Shown: piece by piece, positions 25,085 through 33,343 of the stretch
Numbering within the stretch: the first letter of the stretch is position 1
Layout of the letters: every line of letters starts with the position of its first letter
Assembly (NCBI RefSeq): GCF_019186805.1
Contig: NZ_CP066783.1
Coordinates: 4,229,501 to 4,293,500 of the forward strand
Direction of reading: 5' to 3'
DNA from: Comamonas fluminis
GTDB lineage: Bacteria > Pseudomonadota > Gammaproteobacteria > Burkholderiales > Burkholderiaceae_C
DNA: 64,000 bases
The notes under the pieces: generated by a model
What the model saw: the letters and a program-made list of their open reading frames with translations, nothing else
What the model was told of the DNA's origin: nothing
Database searches by the model: none
Made by a program: the position numbers and the translations under genes

Positions 25085-26578
25085 ATGCCTCCCAAAACTC
25101 CAAATACCACTGACAAGCACAGCAGCACGTTCCACACCGAGGCCCCTCAGGCGTTGGCCCATGTGCAGCAGCTGTACAAGGAACAGATTGAGCATCTGCG
25201 CGCCGCCATGCAGCGCTTTGTCGCGGGCGAAACACCGGCAGCACCCATCCACGCCTACTACCCGTTTGTGCGCATCAAGACCACCACCGTGGCGCGCACC
25301 GACACCAAGCTGACCTATGGCTTCGTCGAAGGCCCGGGCACTTACGAAGCCACCCTCACCCGGCCCGACCTGTTCGCCACATACTATGGCGAGCAACTGC
25401 GCCTGCTGATTGCTCACCACCATGTGGCGATTGAAGTCGGCCTGAGCGACAAGCCCATTCCCATTCACTTCTCGTTCGCAGAAAACGATCACATCGAAGG
25501 CTCTCTGCCGCCTGAGCGTCGTCTGTTGATGCGCGATGTGTTTGATCTGCCCGATCTGGAATCCATGGACGACGGCATTGCCAACGGCACCTGGCGCCCG
25601 CAGCCCGGCGAGGCACTGCCGCTGTCGCTGTTCACCGCCCCGCGCGTGGATTACTCGCTGCACCGCTTGCGCCACTACACGGGTACAGCACCCGAGTGGT
25701 TCCAGAACTTCGTGCTGTTCACCAACTACCAGTTCTACATCGACGAGTTCATTCGCCTGGGCCATGCAGAAATGGCCAGGGAAGACAGCGAATACATCGC
25801 CTTCATCGAACCCGGCAATGTGGTCACGCGCCGCGCAGGCCTGCCCGCTGAAGCCGTCGATGAGCTGGGCGCCGCCCCGCCCCGCCTGCCGCAAATGCCT
25901 GGCTACCACCTGGTGCGTGCTGATAAAAGCGGCATCACCATGGTCAACATCGGTGTGGGCCCGGCCAATGCCAAGACCATTACCGACCATATCGCCGTGC
26001 TGCGCCCCCATGCATGGATGATGCTGGGCCACTGCGCTGGCCTGCGCAACAGCCAGCAACTGGGCGACTACGTGCTGGCCCACGCCTATGTGCGTGAAGA
26101 CCATGTGCTGGATGAAGAGCTGCCGCTGTGGGTGCCCATTCCCGCACTGGCTGAAATCCAGCAGGCACTGCAGCAGGCCGTGGGCGATGTCACGCAGATG
26201 GAGCGTGTGGACCTCAAGCGCATCATGCGCACCGGCACCGTGGCCAGCACCGACAACCGCAACTGGGAGCTGCTGCCCAACAACCTGCCGCAACTGCGCT
26301 TCAGCCAGAGCCGCGCCGTGGCGCTGGACATGGAATCTGCCACCATTGCAGCCAATGGCTTCCGTTTCCGCGTGCCTTATGGCACTTTGCTGTGCGTGAG
26401 CGACAAACCGCTGCACGGTGAAATCAAGCTTCCCGGCATGGCCAACCATTTCTACCGGGAGCGTGTGGACCAGCATCTGCGCATTGGCATGCGCGCTGTG
26501 GACATCCTGCGCGAAGGCGGAACCGACCGTCTGCACAGCCGCAAGCTGCGCAGCTTTGATGAAGTGGCTTTTCAGTAA
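25085..26578 (+). CDS. amn: AMP nucleosidase
   Basis: A 497-aa enzyme that hydrolyses AMP to adenine and ribose 5-phosphate, balancing adenylate pools; E. coli Amn has 484 residues. The N-terminal regulatory domain (about 1-180) is followed by a nucleoside-phosphorylase-like catalytic domain with LGHCAGLRNSQQLGDYVLAHAYVREDHVLDEELP and AVALDMESATIAANGFR, the base/ribose site typical of the fold. It lies 3 bp after the c-di-GMP protein gene and 12 bp before a degenerate GGDEF gene, so the three form one operon. Confidence 0.95.
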   Translation: MPPKTPNTTDKHSSTFHTEAPQALAHVQQLYKEQIEHLRAAMQRFVAGETPAAPIHAYYPFVRIKTTTVARTDTKLTYGFVEGPGTYEATLTRPDLFATYYGEQLRLLIAHHHVAIEVGLSDKPIPIHFSFAENDHIEGSLPPERRLLMRDVFDLPDLESMDDGIANGTWRPQPGEALPLSLFTAPRVDYSLHRLRHYTGTAPEWFQNFVLFTNYQFYIDEFIRLGHAEMAREDSEYIAFIEPGNVVTRRAGLPAEAVDELGAAPPRLPQMPGYHLVRADKSGITMVNIGVGPANAKTITDHIAVLRPHAWMMLGHCAGLRNSQQLGDYVLAHAYVREDHVLDEELPLWVPIPALAEIQQALQQAVGDVTQMERVDLKRIMRTGTVASTDNRNWELLPNNLPQLRFSQSRAVALDMESATIAANGFRFRVPYGTLLCVSDKPLHGEIKLPGMANHFYRERVDQHLRIGMRAVDILREGGTDRLHSRKLRSFDEVAFQ

Positions 26579-26590
26579 ATTTCCGACCGC

Positions 26591-27820
26591 ATGCCCGAGT
26601 TAGATTTTTTTGCCATGACCATGGCTGTCTCCGTCAACCTCATGGCCGTAGCCTTTGCCATGCCATGGTTCATGGGACAGCAAGTCAGCGCTTCAGCCCG
26701 CCGCAGCCAGCAGTTTCTGCTGCTGCAGGGGCTGTCGTGGGTCATGCTGCTGAGCTCCATCCTCATACAGTCGCCCATATGGAGCACCGTACTGGCACTG
26801 TTTTCGTTCGTCATCGCGGTGATTTCTCTCGTGCGGCTCAGTCGCGCTCTGCTCGGCTGGCTGGGCCCTCGCTCCAAAGCTCTGCAGCAGTTGCTCAACA
26901 TCTCCTGCGTGCTGGGGGCATTGGGGTACATGGCCCTGGCCCAGTCACCCACGGGGCGCAATGCCTGGTTTTTTGGCAGCTACGGCATCAGTCTCTTTCT
27001 TGTCGGCAGCCTGGCTCTCAGACCCCATACCGAGGTTGGCCGCCTCTGGCGCTACATGCTGTTCGGCGTAAGCCTGTGCATGAGCCTGATCCTGCTGCTG
27101 CGCAGTTTTCTCACCCTCAATCCCGGCTGGCTGCTGCAGTACACCGTAGAAGATGATTCACTGAGCCTGCTGTGGACGACTGTGCCGCCCATTGGCAGCG
27201 TGGTGCTGCTGCTGGCCATTTTGCTGGCCTGGCATGACGAGGCGCAGCGCACCAAACGCGAGCAGCACCAGCAAGACCCGCTGACCGGGCTGCCACACCG
27301 GCACACCCTGACGCAGCAGGCGCAGACCATGTTGCAGCGTGCGCAGCGCAGCCATCAGCCGTTTTCCATCGTGCTGCTGGAGATGGATCAGCTCCAGCAA
27401 ATCAATCGCCTGCGTGGCAACCAGGTCGGCAATGATGCGCTGCAGCTGCTGTCGCTGGTGCTGCAAAAGCAAATGCGTGGTGATGAAGTCGCCGCACGCT
27501 GGCGCGCTGAATCTTTTTGCCTGCTGGTTCATACCGATGCGGCAGGCATACGCGCTTTGTGCACCCGCCTCAAATCGGCCATTCAGCTGGGAATGCAGCA
27601 TGAGCTGCACCTGCACCTGAGCTTCAGCGCTGGCTGCGTGCATGTGCCCGAAGTCTGGAGCGAGCTGGAATTCGACGATCTGGTGGATGAAGCCACCCGC
27701 GCCCTGAACCAGGCTAGAAAGACTGGCCCCGGTGGGCTCAAGATCATTTCGCTGCAGGCCCCGTTTCATGAGCAGGAGCCGCCCGCCATCCCGGCGCAGG
27801 CCGATGCCGCGCACACCTGA
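26591..27820 (+). CDS. Membrane protein with degenerate GGDEF domain
   Basis: A 409-aa protein with about six hydrophobic segments (residues 5-215) and a C-terminal GGDEF-type domain beginning QQDPLTGLPHRHTL (about 233). Where GGDEF should stand the sequence reads WRAESF (304-309), so the catalytic Gly-Gly and Asp/Glu are lost and cyclase activity is unlikely. It may bind nucleotide or partner proteins. It is the third gene of the PAS-GGDEF-EAL/amn operon, 12 bp after amn. Confidence 0.88.
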   Translation: MPELDFFAMTMAVSVNLMAVAFAMPWFMGQQVSASARRSQQFLLLQGLSWVMLLSSILIQSPIWSTVLALFSFVIAVISLVRLSRALLGWLGPRSKALQQLLNISCVLGALGYMALAQSPTGRNAWFFGSYGISLFLVGSLALRPHTEVGRLWRYMLFGVSLCMSLILLLRSFLTLNPGWLLQYTVEDDSLSLLWTTVPPIGSVVLLLAILLAWHDEAQRTKREQHQQDPLTGLPHRHTLTQQAQTMLQRAQRSHQPFSIVLLEMDQLQQINRLRGNQVGNDALQLLSLVLQKQMRGDEVAARWRAESFCLLVHTDAAGIRALCTRLKSAIQLGMQHELHLHLSFSAGCVHVPEVWSELEFDDLVDEATRALNQARKTGPGGLKIISLQAPFHEQEPPAIPAQADAAHT

Positions 27821-27944
27821 GCTGTCCCCCGCCTGATTTTTCAGCCGCCGAAGCCGTGCGGATGCCCGACCAAGAAAAAACCCGCACAGAACCCGGCTAA
27901 CATTTTCCGACTCAAACGCACTCACCTCTCTGGAGACAAAAATT

Positions 27945-28793
27945 ATGGCAATCCAAACCGTAGGCATCATTGGCGCAGGCACCATGGGCAATGGCATCGC
28001 ACAGGCATGCGCCGTGTCGGGCATCAACGTGGTGATGGTGGATATTTCTGAAGCTGCCGTGCAAAAAGGCTTGGCTACCGTGGCGGGCAGCCTGGATCGC
28101 CTGATCAAAAAGGAAAAGATCAGCGAAGCCGACAAATCTGCAGCGCTGGCGCGCATCAAGACATCGACCAGCTATGACGATCTGAAGAGCACGCAGCTGG
28201 TGATCGAAGCCGCCACCGAAAACTTCGACCTCAAGGTCAAGATCCTCAAGCAGCTGGACGAAATGCTGCCCGCCGAAGTGCTGGTGGCCACCAACACCTC
28301 GTCCATCTCGATTACCAAGCTGGGCGCTGTGACCAAGCGCGCCGACAAGTTCATCGGCATGCACTTCTTCAACCCCGTGCCCATGATGGCACTGGTGGAG
28401 ATTATTCGCGGCCTGCAGACCAGCGACGCCACGCATGATGCCGTCAAGGCCCTGGCCGAAGCGCTGGGCAAGAGCCCCATCACCGTCAAGAATGCCCCCG
28501 GCTTTGTGGTCAACCGCATTCTGGTGCCCATGATCAACGAAGCCTTCCAGGTGCTGAGCGAAGGCACCGCCACTGCCGAAGACATCGACGCCGGCATGAA
28601 GCTGGGCTGCAACCAGCCCATCGGCCCACTGGCTCTGGCTGACATGATTGGTCTGGACGTGTGCCTGGCCGTGATGGAGGTGTACCTGGAAGAGTTTGGC
28701 GACAGCAAGTACCGCCCCTGCTACCTGCTGCGCGAAATGGTGGCTGCGGGCCGTCTGGGCCGCAAGACCGGCCAGGGCGTGTACACCTACTGA
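27945..28793 (+). CDS. 3-hydroxybutyryl-CoA dehydrogenase
   Basis: A 282-aa NAD(P)-dependent enzyme of beta-oxidation and polyhydroxybutyrate or aromatic catabolism, oxidising 3-hydroxyacyl-CoA. The Rossmann motif GIIGAGTMGNGIAQ starts the protein. The signature HFFNPVPMMALVEIIRG carries the catalytic His, and NAPGFVVNRILVPMINEA and QPIGPLALADMIGLD complete it. It is a stand-alone dehydrogenase with no hydratase fusion. The site GGAGACAAAAATT precedes the ATG, and a perfect terminator follows. Confidence 0.95.
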   Translation: MAIQTVGIIGAGTMGNGIAQACAVSGINVVMVDISEAAVQKGLATVAGSLDRLIKKEKISEADKSAALARIKTSTSYDDLKSTQLVIEAATENFDLKVKILKQLDEMLPAEVLVATNTSSISITKLGAVTKRADKFIGMHFFNPVPMMALVEIIRGLQTSDATHDAVKALAEALGKSPITVKNAPGFVVNRILVPMINEAFQVLSEGTATAEDIDAGMKLGCNQPIGPLALADMIGLDVCLAVMEVYLEEFGDSKYRPCYLLREMVAAGRLGRKTGQGVYTY

Positions 28794-28818
28794 GCCTAGT
28801 ACAGGCCATGAACCCAGG

Positions 28819-28847
28819 GGCGCATGCAGCGGCATGCGCCTTTTTTT
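28819..28847 (+). terminator. Rho-independent terminator after the hydroxybutyryl-CoA dehydrogenase gene
   Basis: GGCGCATGC (28819-28827) and GCATGCGCC (28832-28840) form a perfect 9-bp stem with an AGCG loop, followed by seven T. Confidence 0.92.
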
Positions 28848-28860
28848 ATTCAGCGTCTAG

Positions 28861-29122
28861 GGTCTGTTGAGATTTAGACGGGGATCGCGTTGCGCTGGAT
28901 GCTAGGCGCATGACCGCAGCAATGCTCATGCCTTGCGAGGGCATGCAACAACGCAGACGGCCTCCTGTCGCAGCAACCCGAAGGGAAGGAATCTGGCCGC
29001 TCGCCACTCGTCGTTGCGCTTCCGTTATGGGGATACATCGGGTGAGCACCCGCACGGCGTCACGCGCCTAGATTGGCAAACGGCCAGAATCCTTCTCGCC
29101 CCCGCTTAATTCTCAACAGACC
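28861..29122. mobile_element. MITE-like element (262 bp) with IS5-type ends
   Basis: The terminal inverted repeats are GGTCTGTTGAGA at the left and TCTCAACAGACC at the right, 12 bp perfect and matching at 20 of 23 positions overall. Both ends are flanked by CTAG (28857-28860 and 29123-29126), the kind of 4-bp duplication made by the IS5 group. There is no transposase frame inside. Internal nested dyads (AAGGAATCTGGCCG near 28995 with CGGCCAGAATCCTT near 29080) would fold the transcript. It must have moved with a transposase in trans. The right CTAG contains the stop codon of the radical SAM gene. Confidence 0.85.
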
Positions 29123-31285
29123 CTAGCCCTTCACCTCCGCCAGCAAGCGGCGCACGGCCATGGCCAGCGACTGGGTTTCGCCCACCCAGTAACGGGCATC
29201 AGCCCCCAGACTGCGCGCTGCCTGCTGCAGCCACTCCAGCGCCCACTCAGGCTCGGTGGTGGTTACCAGGACCTGGGCTGCGCCATGGTAGGACTCTTTG
29301 ACTTCCAGCTGCCCCCTGCCCCAGAGGCTTTGCTGCAGCACATCGCGCAGCGCCTGAATATCGACCTGCGGCTGAATGACCCGCGCCCCTTTTTTCGCGT
29401 CTTTCGGCCTGGGCGGTGGCGGCAAGGAAATGCGGGCCTGCACCAGCAGCTGCGCCGTATCCAGCGCCGCCACATAAGCACCCTGCCGGTAGGCCAGCAC
29501 CGCCAGCCGCTTGCGCCGCGTCAAACCAGAAACCAGCACACAGCCACCCGCCAAAACAGCCTTTCCCTCAGTCACCATCTGCGCAAAGCGCTCTGCTTTT
29601 TGAAGTGCCTTTTCAGGCTCCGCACTCCAGAACTGCAGCAGCAAGCGGGGAGTCTGCTCAATCGCTGTTCCCAGTCGTTTGAGGACTTCCAGCATCTGCT
29701 CCCTGGGCACCACATCTGACTGAATTTCAACCGCCAGTGGCCGCCCTGCAGCCAGTTGCTCCAGCCTGCGCTTGCAGTCGGCCAGCTCGCCGTCGCTGCC
29801 CATCAGGCCCATGCTCAGCAGCAGCGTATCGCCGTGGATATAGGTCTGCACCGGCATGCCCTCACCCAGATCGACCACCGCCAGCGCCCGAGCCTCTTCG
29901 GCGCTGGCGGTGCGCACGGCGGCCAGCAACGTCACTTCATGGCAATGCACGCCGTCGGCCACCACCGCTGCCCCCTGCTTCCAGGCCAGTGCGCGCAGTT
30001 CGGGAAACATGTCTTCCAGACCGTAGCCCATGGCCACAACAGAGCGGCCAATGGCTAGCAAATCGCGTGGCATCTCGCCATGCTGCACGCCCGGTCCGGC
30101 CACGGCCTGCGCCTTGAAAAGCTGCTGCCATGCGGGCGAATAGTCGGCCTCGGGCTTCCAGTCGGGCAGCAACTGAGCCAGATAACTTTCTGCATCCGCC
30201 ACGGAATCAAAGCGGGCCACCATCACGCATTCGCCGCTGTTATTGCCCGAAAACGCCTGCCAGACGCGAATGGATGGCTCTGTGGACCTGTGCGGCGCAG
30301 CCCCACGCTTGCGCCCCATGCAGCCGTGGCGCAGGCTGGGCTGCGCCAGCCGCGCACGCTGCAGACGCCAGCCTTCCAGAATTTCCTGGGCATTGCGCGC
30401 AGGCAAGCCACCGTCGTGGAACGAGCAGCCCTGCATACGCTGGTCGGGCGTGATGGAGACAAAATCCACACCCGCCCCGCAGTCGCCGCTGCCATCGGCA
30501 CCATCAAACAAGCGGGGCAGCGGCACGGTAGAGCCAAAGCACACAGAGAGGCGACAGGCCAGCGGCGCATCCTGCACGATGGCTGCCAGCTGCGCCTTGC
30601 CTTGCGGCCCCAGATGCCTGTGCAAGTCCGGGCCGATATACGACAGCAGCGACACATCGTGGCAACCCAGCGCCGCAAGCTCGGCCAGCCTCTGGGGCAG
30701 CGTGCTCAAAGCGACTGTATCCACCAGCAAATTGGCGCCCCAGACCTGCCCGTGGCTAGTCAGCACCTGCGCCGCATCGCGCCAGCGCGGGTCTTCGTAG
30801 ATGGACAGCCGCACCTGGCCCAGCCGCCCCGCATAGCGCGCAAAGCTGCTGCTGCGAATCAGCAGACCATTGGTGGTGACATTGAGGGCCAGCGCCGTGG
30901 TTTCATGCAGTTCTTCCACCAGATCGGCAAAGCCGCGAAACGCAAACGGTTCACCGCCGCCAAAAGCCACTTCCAGCACCCCGGCTTCACCCAGATCGCG
31001 CAGCGTCTGGGCGGCCGATTGCACGGTCCACGCACTCTCGCGCTGCACATCACGCGAGCAGAAATCACAGCTCAGATTGCACTTGTTCGTAATGCCAAAC
31101 ATGGCCACGCGGGGCACCACGCGCCGCAGATGCTGGGTGGCAGCGCTCTGCAGCCGGACATGGGTTCCACTGGCCGGATGAAAGCGCAGCAGGGCGCCAT
31201 CCAGCGCGTAGTCTCTGAACCCATGGCGCTGCGCCTTGCCTATCAGCGCCGCAGCCTGCCACGGCAGCGTTTCTTCAGTCTTCAC
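29123..31285 (-). CDS. Radical SAM/SPASM-like protein with a large C-terminal domain of unknown function
   Basis: A 720-aa protein. The [4Fe-4S] motif CNLSCDFC (C69, C73, C76) and FGGGEPF mark a radical SAM core (about 55-250). CGAGVDF...MQGCSF and HGCMGRK supply further Cys residues in a SPASM/twitch-like arrangement, which suggests peptide or cofactor modification. From about residue 340 an unrecognised domain of about 370 residues begins with FSGNNSGECVMVARF. A GTG at 31283-31285 has GAGGAG at 6-nt spacing and is preferred; the open frame starts at an ATG (31315) that would overlap the divergent ParB-like gene's ATG. The stop codon is part of the CTAG duplicated by the MITE. No precursor peptide gene was found. 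Confidence 0.85.
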   Translation of the reverse strand: MKTEETLPWQAAALIGKAQRHGFRDYALDGALLRFHPASGTHVRLQSAATQHLRRVVPRVAMFGITNKCNLSCDFCSRDVQRESAWTVQSAAQTLRDLGEAGVLEVAFGGGEPFAFRGFADLVEELHETTALALNVTTNGLLIRSSSFARYAGRLGQVRLSIYEDPRWRDAAQVLTSHGQVWGANLLVDTVALSTLPQRLAELAALGCHDVSLLSYIGPDLHRHLGPQGKAQLAAIVQDAPLACRLSVCFGSTVPLPRLFDGADGSGDCGAGVDFVSITPDQRMQGCSFHDGGLPARNAQEILEGWRLQRARLAQPSLRHGCMGRKRGAAPHRSTEPSIRVWQAFSGNNSGECVMVARFDSVADAESYLAQLLPDWKPEADYSPAWQQLFKAQAVAGPGVQHGEMPRDLLAIGRSVVAMGYGLEDMFPELRALAWKQGAAVVADGVHCHEVTLLAAVRTASAEEARALAVVDLGEGMPVQTYIHGDTLLLSMGLMGSDGELADCKRRLEQLAAGRPLAVEIQSDVVPREQMLEVLKRLGTAIEQTPRLLLQFWSAEPEKALQKAERFAQMVTEGKAVLAGGCVLVSGLTRRKRLAVLAYRQGAYVAALDTAQLLVQARISLPPPPRPKDAKKGARVIQPQVDIQALRDVLQQSLWGRGQLEVKESYHGAAQVLVTTTEPEWALEWLQQAARSLGADARYWVGETQSLAMAVRRLLAEVKG

Positions 31286-31313
31286 CGCTGTCTCCTCTTC
31301 TATCATCGGGCGC

Positions 31314-31709
31314 ATGTCGATTCGGCCTCAATACCATATCCGCCCCAGCCCGCAAGGCCCTCTGGCCTGGGATGTGCGCAAGCTCATCGCACATGCCGAG
31401 GCGCTGCAGCTTCAGCCCCGCCTTGTGCCCCTGAGTGCCATTGCCGAGCTGGACCAGCGCTACTGGTTCAGCGAACCGGGCGACGAACCCACACCGCGTG
31501 CCATTGCACAGCATATGCGGCTGGTGGAAGCCGCCGATACGGCCTACCCCATTTTGCTGGACGCCGAAGGCCGCCTGATGGATGGCATGCACCGCGCCGT
31601 CAAGCGGCTGGTGCAGGGCCAGCAGGACATCTGGGCGCTGCAGTTACCCACCACGCCCGCGCCAGACTTTATCGGCGTGGCGGCAGACGATCTGCCCTAC
31701 GAGGACTGA
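31314..31709 (+). CDS. Small ParB/sulfiredoxin-like protein, 131 aa
   Basis: A short protein whose middle, PILLDAEGRLMDGMHRAVKRLVQG (split here for clarity: ILLDAEGRLMDG then MHRAVKRL), resembles the ParB N-terminal/sulfiredoxin-like fold, where a D/E-G-x-H-R segment binds nucleotide. Related stand-alone proteins are often annotated as chromosome-partitioning-like but have no shown role. It is divergent from the radical SAM gene, with 28 bp between the preferred start codons, so the two share one short regulatory region and may act together. The ribosome binding site is weak. Confidence 0.7.
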   Translation: MSIRPQYHIRPSPQGPLAWDVRKLIAHAEALQLQPRLVPLSAIAELDQRYWFSEPGDEPTPRAIAQHMRLVEAADTAYPILLDAEGRLMDGMHRAVKRLVQGQQDIWALQLPTTPAPDFIGVAADDLPYED

Positions 31710-31720
31710 GGGCAGCACCA

Positions 31721-31768
31721 TCAAAAATAGTAGCTGACCGCGCTTATTGAATAAGGACCTGCAGCAGA
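31721..31768 (+). repeat. Short dispersed repeat (about 48 bp)
   Basis: TAGTAGCTGACCGCGCTTAT, then TGAATAAGGACCTGCAGCAG, shares the TAGCTG-N2-GCGCTTATT-AATAAG order with the copies at 15832 and 44676. It lies 12 bp after the stop of the ParB-like gene. Confidence 0.6.
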
Positions 31769-31876
31769 TTGCGCCTTGATTCGTGCATTCTCCGCACAAG
31801 CGCCCTCACCCCTGCGGGCGACTGGCGTCATCAACATGGGTTAGCGTATGCGCTTCACCAACCCAAGGAGATCACC

Positions 31877-32293
31877 ATGGCCCAACTCGACAAGGTTCTG
31901 TACACCGCCCACGCCCACACCACCGGTGGCCGCGAAGGCGCATCGCGCACCGATGATGGTCGCCTGGACATTCAACTGACCTCCCCCGGTGGTGCGGGCA
32001 AGGGCACCAACCCCGAGCAGCTGTTTGCCGCTGGCTACTCTGCCTGCTTTATCGGCGCCATGAAGGCCGTGGCTGCCCGCCAGAAAATCACGCTGCCCGC
32101 TGATCTGTCGGTGGATGCTGAAGTGGACCTGGGCCCCGTGGGCGAAGTGTTCGGCATTGCCGTGCGCATGAGCATCCACCTGCCCGGCATGGACAAAGCC
32201 GCTGCGCAGCAACTGGTGGATGCCGCACACCAGGTCTGCCCCTACTCCAACGCGACACGCGGCAATATTGGCGTGACCCTGACGATCGCATGA
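31877..32293 (+). CDS. ohr: Organic hydroperoxide resistance protein (Ohr/OsmC family)
   Basis: A 138-aa thiol peroxidase reducing organic hydroperoxides. The two reactive Cys residues are C57 (SACFIGA) and C121 (QVCPYSNATRGN), the Ohr pattern. The N-terminal VLYTAHAHTTGGREG is also Ohr-like. The frame opens at 31769, but AAGGAG before the ATG at 31877 fits the family start. No ohrR is nearby in the window. A GC-rich repeat follows after 11 bp. Confidence 0.94.
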   Translation: MAQLDKVLYTAHAHTTGGREGASRTDDGRLDIQLTSPGGAGKGTNPEQLFAAGYSACFIGAMKAVAARQKITLPADLSVDAEVDLGPVGEVFGIAVRMSIHLPGMDKAAAQQLVDAAHQVCPYSNATRGNIGVTLTIA

Positions 32294-32304
32294 ATTTAAG
32301 GGCA

Positions 32305-32460
32305 CTCCCCTGAGGCGCTGCGCGCCTTCCCCTCGCTCTCGCAGTGCTTTGCACTGCGGGCAAGGGGACAACACGGGCCGCCCATGCGGCTGAGCTGCGG
32401 GGCGGCGGGGCCGCCTAGGCCCTTGCTCGGTGTTTCTGGCTTGGGCAGCACCAGTTTTTA
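32305..32460 (+). repeat. GC-rich 3-prime-end repeat, copy 3
   Basis: It starts CTCCCCTGAGGCGCTGCGCGCC 11 bp after the ohr stop and runs in the same orientation: hairpin with CCCCTCGCTCTCG, then GGGGACAACACGGGCCGCCC, GCGGGGCGGCGGGG, GCCCTTGCTCGG, and GCACCAGTTTTT at the end. It is the longest copy, with an inserted block in the middle. Confidence 0.82.
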
Positions 32461-32496
32461 AGTTATCACCCCGAATCGGACCTTGCGTCCGTTTTT

Positions 32497-33168
32497 TTAG
32501 GCCCTGTGCTGCGCCCACAGCGCACCGGGTTGCGGCTGGTATTGCTGCAGCTGCAAATCCCACAGCCCTTCCACCACCAACGGGCCCGCAATATCGTGGC
32601 TGGCATAGCGCACCAGCGCCAGCTGCTGCACGTCTATCGATAGCTGGGGCGAGCCGATGCCAACGGCCTGTAGCTGATCCACCGCCCATAGCAGCGGCAG
32701 CTCTCTGGCGTAGTGGCCCAACGTCACATGCGGCTGGTAATGCCAACCCTCCATGGGCGGCCAGGGCTGCAGCGCATCATGCAGCAGGGTCAACACCTCA
32801 GCGCCCTGGGTAACGGCCAGATAAGGCACGGTGGTGAAGCTGCCCACGCCCTGCAGTTGCACGGCAAATGGCGCGGCGGCCAGTTCTTTCAGCGTGGCCA
32901 GATCGGCCTGCAGGCGCTCTGGCCCAAATTCGGCCACGGCATGGGGCGCTGCATCGCACAGGCCGCGGTAGGCCAGCGTCAGGTGCGGCTGACGGGTGTA
33001 GCGCGCCAGCAGCGCATCGCCCAGCGCATGGCGGGCGGCCTGCACCGTGGCGTTGACCGCCTCAGAATTCACCAGCACCACCCAGACCGCACACCAGGGG
33101 CAGCCTTGGTGCCACTCGGCAAAATCGCGGTCTTCGCAGGGCTGGGACAAGTCATGGCTGGTGTTCAT
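32497..33168 (-). CDS. 2H phosphoesterase (2-prime-5-prime RNA ligase-like)
   Basis: A 223-aa member of the LigT/2H superfamily, with two HxT motifs: QPHLTLAYRG near residue 61 and QPHVTLGHY near residue 145. These proteins hydrolyse 2-prime,3-prime-cyclic phosphates or ligate RNA; the in vivo substrate is usually unknown. The N-terminus contains a Trp/Cys-rich segment (EWHQGCPWCAVWVVLV). It converges with ohr across a repeat and is divergent from srkA. Confidence 0.82.
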   Translation of the reverse strand: MNTSHDLSQPCEDRDFAEWHQGCPWCAVWVVLVNSEAVNATVQAARHALGDALLARYTRQPHLTLAYRGLCDAAPHAVAEFGPERLQADLATLKELAAAPFAVQLQGVGSFTTVPYLAVTQGAEVLTLLHDALQPWPPMEGWHYQPHVTLGHYARELPLLWAVDQLQAVGIGSPQLSIDVQQLALVRYASHDIAGPLVVEGLWDLQLQQYQPQPGALWAQHRA

Positions 33169-33343
33169 GAACCGCAGTGTGCCAGCTTGGCCTTAGCGCC
33201 TCGCAAAGTCAGAGATTCAGTCAAATCGCACTCCAGCCTCCATCAGTCATGCGCCTTCAGCTATCAAATCAAAAGCAATGTGCGCAACATCAAAGCCTCG
33301 TCAATTGCCGCCCGCGCATGGATTTGCGCATCACAATGGCTGC

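Noticed and set aside
23996..26536. An 846-codon open frame on the minus strand opposite the c-di-GMP protein and amn
   Set aside because: It spans two well-supported plus-strand genes, has no good start and shows a shadow-frame composition.
28861..29122. A transposase or gene inside the 262-bp element
   Set aside because: No frame of useful length exists inside; the element is non-autonomous.
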